Origin: Hellea sp964472905 | GTDB taxonomy: Bacteria; Pseudomonadota; Alphaproteobacteria; Caulobacterales; Maricaulaceae | Direction of reading: 5' to 3' | DNA length: 29,332 bases | Assembly: GCA_964472905.1 (NCBI GenBank) | Contig: CAYYMI010000034.1 | Location: 1 to 29,332, forward strand | Shown here: positions 1-9,015 of the stretch, one piece after another | Position numbering within the stretch: the first letter of the stretch is position 1 | Layout: every line of letters starts with the position of its first letter | Notes under the pieces: generated by a model | The model's input: the letters and a program-made list of their open reading frames with translations, nothing else | Told to the model about the DNA's origin: nothing | Databases searched by the model: none | Program-made: the position numbers and the translations under genes

Positions 1-3000
1 GCGCCGTTGGTCTTTTGGTTCTCTACCTTCTTGGCGGCGTCGTCGCCGGAGAACGCCCTGACGACTGGGTAGCGGCTTTGGTTGATCCGTTTGGCGCAAC
101 ATCCTTAGCCGTTGAAACTCAATATTGGCCCGCCGCAGAGCAAAATGAAAATATGGCCCCAATTATGGGCTGGGTTGGACTTAATAGATTGGTTTACGGC
201 CTTGTCGGACTGGTTCTCTTTAGTCTGTCTTTCATCTTTTCCAAACGCGGTATTCATATAAAGCACGGCAAAACACGTCTTACGGATGACGCCCCAAAAC
301 ATATTCCAACTCAAGTGAACGCCGTGCAGCCAAATCTTGGCTCTGGATTCGCGCTGAGTACTTTCGGGACCCGGATTAAATTTGAATATTTATCGACCAT
401 CCGCAGCACAGCCTTCATTATTCTAGTCGGCATTGCCCTTGCTCTTTTCGGAATTACTCTTCTTGTCGTAACCTTTATGGGTGCTAGTACGACCTTGCCG
501 ACATCTCGGTTTATGACACAAATCGCGCTGAGTTCACTTTTCTTACCTATGATCATTATCATGGTCTTTTTTGGCTCAGATATCATGTGGCGAGACAGAA
601 CCATCAATCTGCATGGCATTTTAGATGCCACGCCTGTCCGTGACAGCTCCCTTTTATTCGCGAAGTGGGGCGCTCTTGCATTGTTATTACTAACTTTAAT
701 CATTGGGCTTTTAATCGCAGGCATGATCGCTCAACTCGGTTTCGGCTGGGGCAAAGTGCCCGTTGTCCCGACAACGTTCATCGCCATCGGCATGATTAGT
801 TTTTTCGTTGGCTTTTTCTTCCAAGGCATGTTGGTCATGTTTATCCAAAATTTCATGCCGGGACGTATTATAGGCATGCTTGTGAGCGGAGCCATTTTAA
901 TCGGGCTCATTTTCTTCATCGGTCAATTACCATTCTACCATCCCCTTATGAAATTCGGAGAGGTCGGTGCGGGGGCTTACTCGGAAATGGCAGGTTTTTT
1001 ACATCCTAAATCTTTCGGTTGGTCATTTACTTACTGGATGGGGCTGATTTTTATCTTAGGAGCATTATCCATTTGGGTGTGGCGGCGCGGCCATGAAATT
1101 AGCTTAAGCGGACGGCTTAAAACGATTAAGAAACGCTTGAGCATCCCTTCGCTTGGCGCGGCTATCATAGGATTGTTTGCATTTCTGGGAGCTGGCTATG
1201 CAGGTCTTAAGAGCTACCAAAACGAAAATTATATGAATTCTAACCAACTCGAAGCACGCCAAGCCGAATTTGAAAAATTGGTTGTCGATATATGGGAAAA
1301 CCCCGAACCCCGTATCACCAAGGTCAGCGTTGAAGCTGATTTCTATCCAGGTCAACAAAGAGCCGAGTTTAACGGCAGATATATCATAGATAACCCCCAT
1401 GACGACCCTATCAGCGATACCACTGTCTTTTCCGGTGTTGGGACAGATAATATTTCGCGTCTTAACATTGAAGGGGCAGAGATTGTCAAAGGCACAGACT
1501 TTGCGGATGAACTCCGTAACAAACATGAGGTTCTACAAGTCAAATTTGACCCGCCTCTCGCTCCGGGTGAAAGCCGAAACGTAAATTTCTCCACAAAATT
1601 TGTTAAGCCTAGTTTCACTAAAAAATCGGACATCGCCCGCAATGGAACATTCGTCAATAATAGGGATGCGTTACTGGTCTTTGGGAATCTGGAAGTTGGA
1701 TTTATGAGCGATCCAGACAAGCGCCGTAAATATAAGCTAGGTGAGCGAATTGAATGGCCTGAGCGTGATGATGAAAAAGCCCGACGTTATAATCTGATGA
1801 CAGGGTTTTCTGGCTATTCTGATACCGTCGATTTTAACGCGCGCATCTGTACGGTTGAAAGCCAAATTCCAATAGCGCCCGGTAAATTTCAGGGCGAGAC
1901 CATACAGGATGGCCGCCGATGCCGCGACTACCGCTCCATTAATCCCATTCAGAATTTCTTTTCGTTTTTAACGGCTGAATATGAAGTTCACAAAGGGGTT
2001 TGGGACAATCCAAACGGTGATGATGTCGAGCTCGAAATTTATTTTCACCCCGCGCATGATTTCAATATTGATATCATGTTCGAGGCGATGAAGACGTCCA
2101 TGGACGTCTACACAAAAACATTCAGCCCCTATCAATATGCGCAGCTCCGCATAATGGAATTTCCTGTGGAAGGCTTTGCGCAAGCTTTTGCGGGTACGGT
2201 TCCATTTGCAGAAAATATTGGTTTTGTACAAGATCCTGGTAATGCGGAAGACCCTCAACAGGTGGACTTCGCAACCTATGTGACCATGCATGAAATTGGG
2301 CATCAATGGTTTGCTCACCAAGTCATAGGCGCTTTTGCCAAAGGATCAAATCTGTTGTCCGAAGGCTTAACGGAAAACGCAACAATGCTGGCCTATGAAG
2401 ACCATTATGATTTTGCCAAAGCTCGCCGCATGCATGAGGAACGCGCCACACAGCAATATCTGATGTTCAGAACGGTTGAGCGTGATGATGAGCCTGTTCT
2501 GGCAGAAGCCGAAGGTCAAAATTATTTGAACTATAACAAAGCGAGTTGGGTGTTTTGGGGGATGCGCCACATGATCGGTAATGAACCTATCCAGCATGCC
2601 GTAAAGCGTTTCTTGACGGAGTATCACGGGACTAAAGGCGCGCCCTATCCGACGACATTGGAGCTTATCGATATTTTGAAAGAAGAAACCGATCCGGAAT
2701 ACCATCAACTCATTGAGGACTATTGGAACAAAATCACTTTCTGGGATTTGTCATTCACAGACGACATTACGGTCACAGCCAAAGGCGATAAATTTGCTGT
2801 CTCTCTGCCCATAAAGGTAGATAAGAAATATGCATCTGAAGAAGACGGTAAAGAAACCTCTGTGACCGAAATAGACGATGCTCGTCTAAATGAATGGGTT
2901 GAAATCGGCTTTTACACAGAAGACCCCAAAGATGATCTGGGCGCCAATCCTTTTACAACCCGCATTATTCAATTAGGCCAAGCCGAAACTGTTCAAGATT

Positions 3001-3116
3001 TTACGCTGGATAAGCGGCCTACACATATTGTGCTCGACCCAAAGCGCGCTTTGATTGAACGCAATATTAAGGACAATGTGAAAGAGCTGCCCAAGAAACT
3101 CGCCTCAGCTGAATAG
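1..3116 (+). CDS. ABC-type permease fused to M1-family zinc aminopeptidase (5' end missing)
   Basis: The reading frame is open to the left window edge, so the true start lies upstream. The N-terminal approximately 400 residues carry a series of hydrophobic segments like an ABC-2 type permease. The C-terminal half is a periplasm-facing M1 (gluzincin) peptidase. The zinc motif HEIGH starts at about residue 759 (counted from position 15), followed by a third-ligand glutamate in a LSEGL context. There are 19 residues between HEIGH and that Glu, where classical M1 enzymes have 18; from memory this is usual for the permease-fused subfamily. A FAEN sequence near residue 730 replaces the GAMEN substrate-binding motif. 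The likely role is membrane-anchored removal of N-terminal residues from peptides, possibly linked to an ABC ATPase encoded upstream of the window. All M1 catalytic motifs look intact. The family call is secure; the transport role is inference. Confidence 0.85.
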   Translation, partial: AVGLLVLYLLGGVVAGERPDDWVAALVDPFGATSLAVETQYWPAAEQNENMAPIMGWVGLNRLVYGLVGLVLFSLSFIFSKRGIHIKHGKTRLTDDAPKHIPTQVNAVQPNLGSGFALSTFGTRIKFEYLSTIRSTAFIILVGIALALFGITLLVVTFMGASTTLPTSRFMTQIALSSLFLPMIIIMVFFGSDIMWRDRTINLHGILDATPVRDSSLLFAKWGALALLLLTLIIGLLIAGMIAQLGFGWGKVPVVPTTFIAIGMISFFVGFFFQGMLVMFIQNFMPGRIIGMLVSGAILIGLIFFIGQLPFYHPLMKFGEVGAGAYSEMAGFLHPKSFGWSFTYWMGLIFILGALSIWVWRRGHEISLSGRLKTIKKRLSIPSLGAAIIGLFAFLGAGYAGLKSYQNENYMNSNQLEARQAEFEKLVVDIWENPEPRITKVSVEADFYPGQQRAEFNGRYIIDNPHDDPISDTTVFSGVGTDNISRLNIEGAEIVKGTDFADELRNKHEVLQVKFDPPLAPGESRNVNFSTKFVKPSFTKKSDIARNGTFVNNRDALLVFGNLEVGFMSDPDKRRKYKLGERIEWPERDDEKARRYNLMTGFSGYSDTVDFNARICTVESQIPIAPGKFQGETIQDGRRCRDYRSINPIQNFFSFLTAEYEVHKGVWDNPNGDDVELEIYFHPAHDFNIDIMFEAMKTSMDVYTKTFSPYQYAQLRIMEFPVEGFAQAFAGTVPFAENIGFVQDPGNAEDPQQVDFATYVTMHEIGHQWFAHQVIGAFAKGSNLLSEGLTENATMLAYEDHYDFAKARRMHEERATQQYLMFRTVERDDEPVLAEAEGQNYLNYNKASWVFWGMRHMIGNEPIQHAVKRFLTEYHGTKGAPYPTTLELIDILKEETDPEYHQLIEDYWNKITFWDLSFTDDITVTAKGDKFAVSLPIKVDKKYASEEDGKETSVTEIDDARLNEWVEIGFYTEDPKDDLGANPFTTRIIQLGQAETVQDFTLDKRPTHIVLDPKRALIERNIKDNVKELPKKLASAE

Positions 3117-3188
3117 CGTATTTCTAAATGACTTTATAAAACAATTGCTCTAAGGGGGGCGGAAAATAGTCACCCAAAGAGACCTCTC

Positions 3189-3752
3189 ATGAAAATGAAC
3201 GGGAATGAAATCCGCCAAGGCAATATTATCAAACACCAAGACACGATCTGGGTGGCGGTCAAATGTAATGCCGTTAAGCCCGGCAAAGGCGGGGCGTTTA
3301 ATCAGGTCGAGCTTAAGAACTTGCTCGATGGCCGTAAACTTAATGAGAGGTTCCGCGCGGCAGAAACGGTGGAACGTGTGCGGCTTGAACAAAAAACCCA
3401 TACTTATCTGTATGAAGATGGAAACTTCCTCGTCTTTATGAACGGCGAAACTTATGAGCAGATCAATATTGAAAAAGACTTTGTCGGCGATAAAGCCAAA
3501 TTCTTAAATGACGGCATGGCGGTCGAAGTTGAATTTTACGAAGAAAAACCAATTTCTCTGGCCCTGCCCGAACAAGTCATACTCGAAGTCCAAGACACAG
3601 AACCCGTCGTCAAAGGCCAGACGGCGGCAAACTCTTTCAAACCTGCGACCATGGAAAATGGCGTGCGCACCAATGTCCCACCCTTTGTCGGCGTTGGCGA
3701 AAAATTAGTTATCAACACAGAAGACGGGTCCTACGTCAAACGGGCTGATTAA
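3189..3752 (+). CDS. efp: Translation elongation factor P
   Basis: This 187-residue protein has the three-domain EF-P layout and normal family length. EF-P binds ribosomes stalled at polyproline stretches and stimulates peptide-bond formation. The domain I loop reads VKPGKGGAF, and K33 sits at the tip where the EpmA-modified lysine of E. coli EF-P lies; no epmA or epmB gene is in this window. The central OB domain and the C-terminal domain (FVGVGEKLVINTEDGSYVKRA) are typical. The ATG at 3189 is preceded by a purine-rich but weak ribosome-binding site; an in-frame ATG two codons later is an alternative. It heads a short operon with the next two genes. The proline-rich TonB and ExbD proteins later in the window are plausible EF-P-dependent products. 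Confidence 0.97.
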   Translation: MKMNGNEIRQGNIIKHQDTIWVAVKCNAVKPGKGGAFNQVELKNLLDGRKLNERFRAAETVERVRLEQKTHTYLYEDGNFLVFMNGETYEQINIEKDFVGDKAKFLNDGMAVEVEFYEEKPISLALPEQVILEVQDTEPVVKGQTAANSFKPATMENGVRTNVPPFVGVGEKLVINTEDGSYVKRAD

Positions 3753-3753
3753 A

Positions 3754-3936
3754 ATGCGTTGGGTAATTGCATTCATCACTATGGCTATAATGTTTGGACT
3801 AGGTACTGAAATTCTTGGGAACATGTTAGGTGATAGTAAAACGATTTCATATAAAACCGCCCTCATCAAAGGAATCTGTTTCGCAAGCGGGATGACGGTT
3901 TGGCTTAAATTTCAAGAAAATAGAAAAACGCAATGA
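3754..3936 (+). CDS. Small hypothetical membrane protein between efp and the IMPase gene
   Basis: I do not recognise this 60-residue protein. It has a hydrophobic N-terminal helix (about residues 4-20) and a second weaker hydrophobic stretch (about 38-52), then a basic tail ending in ENRKTQ. Placement supports a real gene: its ATG comes one base after the efp stop codon, and its TGA overlaps the ATG of the following gene as ATGA (3933-3936). That is the classic sign of translational coupling in one operon. It is short enough to be missed by default gene callers. The function is unknown. Confidence 0.65.
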   Translation: MRWVIAFITMAIMFGLGTEILGNMLGDSKTISYKTALIKGICFASGMTVWLKFQENRKTQ

Positions 3937-4772
3937 ACGCTCATACGGAAACAACAAGCCATCTTTCCCCCATTATGCGGGTGATGCAATTCGCGGCCCG
4001 TAAAGGCTCTCGGAGTTTGCTCCGTGATTTTGGCGAAGTTGAGCACCTGCAAGTCGCGCGCAAGGGGCCGGCTGATTTTGTCTCGCGCGCTGATAAAAAG
4101 GCCGAAGAGGTCATCATTGAAAACCTTGAACGCGACCGCCCTGGCTATAGCTTTCTGGCGGAAGAAGGCGGCGAGATTGTCGGCTCTGATAAAACCCACC
4201 GTTTCATTATCGACCCTCTTGATGGGACCACAAATTTCCTTCACGGCATTCCGCATTTCGCCATCTCTATCGCGCTGGAACGCGAGATTGACGGCAATCC
4301 CAAAGAGCTGGTTGCGGGGGTGGTCTTTAACCCCATAACGGATGAAATGTTCTTTGCCGAAAAAGGCAAAGGCGCGTTCTTAAATGACGGCACACGCGGC
4401 GGCGCAGATCGCCGCCTGCGCCCTGCCAAGCGTGATATTTTCCAAGATAGTCTTTTCGCCACGGGCATTCCATTTTTAGGACGGCCCGGTCACGCAAAGT
4501 TCCTCAAAGAGCTTCATCAAGTTATGGGTCATAGCTCCGGCGTGCGCCGTCTTGGCTCTGCCGCGCTTGATCTGGCCTGGACAGCGGCGGGCCGTTATGA
4601 CGGGTTCTGGGAGCGCGGCCTTGCCGTTTGGGATATTGCCGCTGGCGTACTTATTGCGCAGGAAGCGGGGCTTATTGTTGAGAGCCTCTCTGGCGGCGAC
4701 GTTTTAGAAACCGGCGATATCATCACGGCCAATGACGTCTTGATGCCCCAGCTTAAGGAACGCGTGGCTTAA
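3933..4772 (+). CDS. Inositol monophosphatase family phosphatase (SuhB-like)
   Basis: This 279-residue protein belongs to the Mg-dependent, lithium-sensitive phosphatase superfamily. The metal and substrate motifs are all present: an EEGG-type glutamate pair near residue 75, DPLDGTTN at 94-101, and WDIAAG at 233-238. Family members hydrolyse inositol-1-phosphate or related sugar phosphates, and SuhB also has a role in rRNA transcription antitermination in E. coli. Sequence alone does not separate inositol-, histidinol- or PAP-type substrate specificity here. The start overlaps the preceding stop codon (ATGA), so it is probably translated by coupling with the 60-residue protein and efp upstream. 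Its stop codon overlaps the convergent ileS stop by four bases. Confidence 0.92.
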   Translation: MNAHTETTSHLSPIMRVMQFAARKGSRSLLRDFGEVEHLQVARKGPADFVSRADKKAEEVIIENLERDRPGYSFLAEEGGEIVGSDKTHRFIIDPLDGTTNFLHGIPHFAISIALEREIDGNPKELVAGVVFNPITDEMFFAEKGKGAFLNDGTRGGADRRLRPAKRDIFQDSLFATGIPFLGRPGHAKFLKELHQVMGHSSGVRRLGSAALDLAWTAAGRYDGFWERGLAVWDIAAGVLIAQEAGLIVESLSGGDVLETGDIITANDVLMPQLKERVA

Positions 4773-7765
4773 CCTAACGCCGCGACCGCCGCCGCATCTC
4801 GCGGGGTGATGTCCGCATCGCCTTTAAAGTATTTCCAGCTGCGCTCGCATTTGGCAAAGGCGCTGTCGGCTTTCAAATCATCAATGGTAATTCTCTCGGC
4901 CTTGCTGCTCAGCTCGACATCACTGATAATCAGATAATCAGCCAATGTATCGTTAGGATTTGCCGGGTCGGTATAAATTTCCTCACGCGAGACTTTTAGC
5001 GCGGTCAAAGCCGCGGCTAGCTTATCATTAGCGGGTGCGGTGACGCGGGCTTCGAGGCTGGATTTAATAATCTTGTCTTTGCGCAGCGGCTCAATCGCTT
5101 CAGAGGCGCTAGCGCGAAATTCACGCACGGTTTCCATCTTTCCCGCAAGGGCCTCATTTTTCCATTCATCAGGCGCCTCTCTAAAGAGCTCCATATGCAC
5201 GGACTTATCCTCGCTCGGAAAGCGGGCCTGCCAGACCTCTTCCATGGTAAAGCTCAGGATTGGCGCGAGCCATGTCGTCAGGCGCAGGAAAATCTCGTTC
5301 ATGACGGTGCGGCAAGCGCGGCGGCGCGTGGAGCCCAGCGGGTCACAATAAAGCGCGTCTTTGCGGATATCGAAATAAAAGGCCGATAGATCAAGCGTGC
5401 AGAAATTAAACAAGGTCGAGAACACCCATTTATGGTCATGATCGCGCACACGCGCTTCATGCTCATCAGTAATCTGCGCGAGGCGGTGCAACACCCATTT
5501 CTCTAAGGCCGGCATATCGGCGTAATCCACCGCGTCTGCCTCATCAAAGCCGTCCAATGCGCCGATCATATAGCGCAAAGTATTGCGCAGTTTACGGTAA
5601 GCATCGACGTTAGTTTGGATAATTTCATTTCCGATTTTCAGGTCTTGATAGACATCCGAGCTGGCCACCCAAAGACGCATAATATCCGCGCCGAATTTAT
5701 TGCCGATATCAATTGGGCTCATCGTATTACCGAGGGACTTGGACATTTTAAAGCCCTTCTCGTCGACGACAAAACCGTCGGTCATTACGCCCTCATAAGG
5801 GGCCTGTCCGTAAACGGCGCAGGATTCGAGGAGTGAGCTTTGGAACCACCCACGATGTTGGTCCGAGCCTTCGAGATAGAGATCAGCGCGGTCCGGCAAA
5901 TCGTCTCGTTGCTTCAAACAAAAAGCGTGGGTGGAACCACTATCAAACCAGACATCGAGAATGTCATTGACCTTTTCCCAGCCCTCATTGTTGTCCGGCA
6001 TGAGCTCTTCCAGCGGTGTGTCAAACCAGCCATCCACGCCTGTCTTTCGCACGGCGGCAAGGATACGTTCATTTATAGCGTCTGCGTCTTCACGCTCGGT
6101 ATGCAATTCGCCATTGGGCCCAACAATGATGGTAATCGGGACACCCCAAGCGCGCTGGCGCGAGATGAGCCAATCTGGACGGTCTTCAACCATCGTGCGT
6201 AGGCGGTTCTTACCGCGCGGCGGGAAAAATGTGGTCTCGTCAATGGCTTTCAGGGCAGCCTCACGAAGACCACCTTTGGACATAGAGATAAACCATTGCG
6301 GCGTAGCGCGGCGAATAACAGGAGCTTTGGACCGCCAACTATGTGCGTCGCGGAGCGTGAGCATACCACGCGCCAAAAGGTTACCGCACTCAACAAGCGC
6401 CTTGAGAACTTCGGCGTTAGCTTTGCCATCTTGTCCGCGTTTTTTACCTGATGTTCGGATAATATCGAGGCCTGCAAATTGTTCAGGAAGATCAGGGTGT
6501 TGATATGTTCCGTCTGGAGCAACCATACTGACAATTTCATCTGAACTTCGGCCAGTCCAAGAAAATGCCATAAAGTCATCTTCACCATGAGCCGGGGCGG
6601 TATGTACGAAGCCTGTCCCAGTTTCATCCGTAACATGGTCGCCGGAAACCGTATCTATATCACGGTCAAAAAACTTGCCACATTTCGTCAATGGATGTTC
6701 TAGCCAGAGTACATTCATGGCTAAATCTCGGTCCTCAGACCTCTCACTCAAGTCCTTGATCAATTTATAAGAGGAAACTTTTGCAGCTTCAAAAACCTTA
6801 TCAGCGAGTTGCTTTGCTATAAGGTAACGCTCACCAACTTGAGTAAATGGTTTGAAGCCAAGTTCTTCTTCCGATAAGACCGCTTCTACTTCATAAAGAG
6901 CATAATCGATATTTTTGTTGTAAGACACCAATTGGCTGGCGGGGATAGTCCATGGAGTCGTCGTCCAAATTACGACATTGGCACCGATTATATCTTCAAT
7001 AACAGGCCATGACTTTTGGCGTTTTCTATACTCTGAATAACTTTCATCATCTTGACGATTATCTTGCCAGAGCCGCGCATCACGGATTGGGTATTTTACA
7101 TAAATCTGTGTTGCCTTCTTATCCTTATATTCCACCTCGGCTTCGGCGAGCGCGGTTTGTTCAACGGGGCTCCACATGATGGGTTTGGAGCCGCGGTAAA
7201 GCTGGCCTGTTTTGGCGATCTTTAACAGCTCACCACAAATGTCGGCTTCACTTTCAAATTTCATCGTCACATAAGGATTATCCCAATCGCCGACCACGCC
7301 GAGGCGTTTAAATTCTGCGCGCTGTGTATCCAGCCATTCATTGGCATAGGCGCGGCAGCGCGTGCGAAATTCTGACGGCTTGACGTCTTCTTTCATCCGG
7401 CCTTTGGAGCGAAACTCTTCTTCGACTTTCCACTCAATGGGCAGACCATGACAATCCCAGCCCGGCACATAATTCGCGTTCATGCCCAGCATTTGATGGG
7501 AACGGTTAATCAGGTCCTTGTGAATTTTATTGAGCGCCGTGCCCATATGGATATGACCATTGGCATAGGGCGGCCCGTCATGCAGGCAATATTGCGGCTG
7601 GTCTTTGGATTGCTCACGCAGGCGCTCATACAGACCAATCTTATTCCAAAATGAGAGCCATTCCGGTTCCTTCTTAGGCAGGCCTGCCCGCATGGGAAAA
7701 TCCGTTTTCGGAAGGAAAAGCGTGTCGCGATAATCGCGTTTAGAATCGTCTTTTGTGGCAGTCAT
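4769..7765 (-). CDS. ileS: Isoleucyl-tRNA synthetase
   Basis: This 998-residue class Ia synthetase charges tRNA-Ile. It shows the HIGH-type signature GHIHMG in a PPYANGHIHMG context near residue 70, the CP1 editing-domain signature GTGFVHTAPAHGEDD near residue 380-395, and KMSKSLGN in the second half. The C-terminal zinc-finger region is degenerate: CERSWKY keeps one of the expected two cysteines and the downstream pair is replaced by ITPRD. From memory this loss is common in alphaproteobacterial IleRS. Roughly 6480-7140, which codes for about residues 209-428 (the CP1 domain), is clearly AT-richer than both flanks (see findings). The stop overlaps the convergent phosphatase gene by four bases. 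An inverted repeat lies about 40 bases upstream of the start. Confidence 0.97.
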   Translation of the reverse strand: MTATKDDSKRDYRDTLFLPKTDFPMRAGLPKKEPEWLSFWNKIGLYERLREQSKDQPQYCLHDGPPYANGHIHMGTALNKIHKDLINRSHQMLGMNANYVPGWDCHGLPIEWKVEEEFRSKGRMKEDVKPSEFRTRCRAYANEWLDTQRAEFKRLGVVGDWDNPYVTMKFESEADICGELLKIAKTGQLYRGSKPIMWSPVEQTALAEAEVEYKDKKATQIYVKYPIRDARLWQDNRQDDESYSEYRKRQKSWPVIEDIIGANVVIWTTTPWTIPASQLVSYNKNIDYALYEVEAVLSEEELGFKPFTQVGERYLIAKQLADKVFEAAKVSSYKLIKDLSERSEDRDLAMNVLWLEHPLTKCGKFFDRDIDTVSGDHVTDETGTGFVHTAPAHGEDDFMAFSWTGRSSDEIVSMVAPDGTYQHPDLPEQFAGLDIIRTSGKKRGQDGKANAEVLKALVECGNLLARGMLTLRDAHSWRSKAPVIRRATPQWFISMSKGGLREAALKAIDETTFFPPRGKNRLRTMVEDRPDWLISRQRAWGVPITIIVGPNGELHTEREDADAINERILAAVRKTGVDGWFDTPLEELMPDNNEGWEKVNDILDVWFDSGSTHAFCLKQRDDLPDRADLYLEGSDQHRGWFQSSLLESCAVYGQAPYEGVMTDGFVVDEKGFKMSKSLGNTMSPIDIGNKFGADIMRLWVASSDVYQDLKIGNEIIQTNVDAYRKLRNTLRYMIGALDGFDEADAVDYADMPALEKWVLHRLAQITDEHEARVRDHDHKWVFSTLFNFCTLDLSAFYFDIRKDALYCDPLGSTRRRACRTVMNEIFLRLTTWLAPILSFTMEEVWQARFPSEDKSVHMELFREAPDEWKNEALAGKMETVREFRASASEAIEPLRKDKIIKSSLEARVTAPANDKLAAALTALKVSREEIYTDPANPNDTLADYLIISDVELSSKAERITIDDLKADSAFAKCERSWKYFKGDADITPRDAAAVAALG

Positions 7766-7804
7766 GTGTATCTCAAATGAGTGTGTTGAAGTTAGGCAGG
7801 CCGT

Positions 7805-7828
7805 CCCGACAGGTTTTAACCTATCGGG
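7805..7828. promoter_or_regulatory. Inverted repeat in the ileS leader
   Basis: Two 11-base arms with a two-base loop start 40 bases upstream of the ileS ATG. The single mismatch (7810 against 7823) becomes a G-U pair in RNA read from the minus strand, so the hairpin would be complete in the ileS mRNA. No T-run follows on either strand, so it is not a standard terminator. It could be an operator or a leader hairpin; the role is inferred. Confidence 0.4.
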
Positions 7829-7927
7829 TTAATAATTCGTATTATGATGACTCTGTTCAACATGGGATTGGGGTAACATAGCCCGCATAAAGCGTCTAGT
7901 CTTAGATATTACCTGATATCCTCTAAT

Positions 7928-8530
7928 TTAAATATCTAGGATATGGCTGTCTCTTAAAATATCTTCTTTATCGGTATCCTCATTGTGCCGCTTACCGTGA
8001 TAATACTCGCGCCGGGCAAGAGACAGTTCTAAAAGATGTTTAAGGTCACGGGCCTGAGCAGTACCGCCATAACTATAGCTTAAAACGGTTATAAGCGAGA
8101 CTATACCTATTAAAAAACAGAGAAGGCTAGCGATACCATAGATAGCTTTAGACGAATTGACCAATGCAATTACTTCTGTGAAAAACTTTCCAATTTCTCC
8201 AGGAAATATTTGATTAAAAAAAACAACAATTCCGATCATGACGGTAGCATTAAGAACTGTCGTAATGCGCCCCGCGCTATAAGCCTGTTCGAAATTCAAC
8301 TCCGCGCGTTTTAAAAGATACCGTAACTCGCGTATGTTCAAATCTTTTATGGCGTCATGAAATTTTGCGGCCTGTGTTCCGTCCTCTAAAATCCGAAGAC
8401 GATTATACCCTACTCGTTCAGAAAATCCTTTCGAGAACCAATGTTTACGCGGACGAATACCCGCCCAATTATTAAATATTTTTGCGAGCGTATCCCATGT
8501 CGCTTCAAGCTGTTTTATATCATCACCCAT
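7928..8530 (-). CDS. Hypothetical membrane protein with two transmembrane helices
   Basis: I do not recognise this 200-residue protein. It has a soluble, charged N-terminal part (about residues 1-90), two hydrophobic segments (about 92-112 and 130-155) and a cytoplasmic-looking charged C-terminal tail (KHLLELSLARREYYHGKRHNEDTDKED). The layout resembles small two-helix membrane proteins of the SLATT/effector type, but I see no diagnostic motif, so that is only a suggestion. It lies 39 bases downstream of another small two-helix membrane protein on the same strand, and the two may form a pair. The region is AT-richer than ileS or the glutathione transferase gene. There is no clear Shine-Dalgarno sequence before the ATG. 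Confidence 0.65.
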   Translation of the reverse strand: MGDDIKQLEATWDTLAKIFNNWAGIRPRKHWFSKGFSERVGYNRLRILEDGTQAAKFHDAIKDLNIRELRYLLKRAELNFEQAYSAGRITTVLNATVMIGIVVFFNQIFPGEIGKFFTEVIALVNSSKAIYGIASLLCFLIGIVSLITVLSYSYGGTAQARDLKHLLELSLARREYYHGKRHNEDTDKEDILRDSHILDI

Positions 8531-8569
8531 ACAGACTTTTTGACATAGCCATAAAAACTGTCAAGATAT

Positions 8570-8929
8570 CTAACCCTTGGTGGTATTTATGATATCACGT
8601 TTTATGCGGGCGAGGGTAAACCCGATATTACGGCGGCGGAGCTGCGCGCCGGATATCTGCCCCAATTTTTCACGGTACAGGCTTTCATATTTACGTTTTA
8701 AATCGAAATGCATGGACCGGATCATGACAATATGTCCGCCGCGCACCAAAATGAAATATAACGCAAAAAATCCAACAATCAGAGCGCTATGATTAAGCTC
8801 TTTTATCGTTGGCGATATCCATTTTAGAGCGAGCAATACGGCTAGGAGAATAAGGGATGTTGGCAATACACAACGCTGTAACCAATAGCGCAGGGACAGC
8901 CAGTCACGTTCCAAAAGCTCGGGTGTCAT
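8570..8929 (-). CDS. Hypothetical small membrane protein with two transmembrane helices
   Basis: This 119-residue protein is not recognised. It has two hydrophobic segments (about residues 20-36 and 48-64) followed by a basic, helix-forming tail rich in Arg and Lys (DLKRKYESLYREKLG, then LRRRN). It is encoded just upstream of, and on the same strand as, the 200-residue two-helix protein. The gap to the glutathione transferase gene is 86 bases and holds no obvious terminator. The ATG at 8929 has no recognisable Shine-Dalgarno sequence, so the start is uncertain. The function is unknown. Confidence 0.55.
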   Translation of the reverse strand: MTPELLERDWLSLRYWLQRCVLPTSLILLAVLLALKWISPTIKELNHSALIVGFFALYFILVRGGHIVMIRSMHFDLKRKYESLYREKLGQISGAQLRRRNIGFTLARIKRDIINTTKG

Positions 8930-9015
8930 AGTTTTTTATAAACTAAAAAGACTCTCTGGCGATGTCTTTTTTGTAGTCGGCTCCAGATACAAACGCGAAG
9001 CGATGTTATTGGAAC

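Noticed and set aside
5931..6503. 190-codon plus-strand frame inside ileS
   Set aside because: It lies wholly antisense to conserved ileS sequence and its Ser/Arg-rich product is typical of a shadow frame.
7766..7927. T-box riboswitch or tRNA gene upstream of ileS
   Set aside because: No T-box sequence, specifier stem or cloverleaf could be seen; T-boxes are rare outside Gram-positive bacteria.
8540..8564. TTGACA...TGTCAA dyad before the 200-residue membrane protein
   Set aside because: The arms are only six bases with a 13-base gap, and no matching -10 box is placed correctly on either strand.
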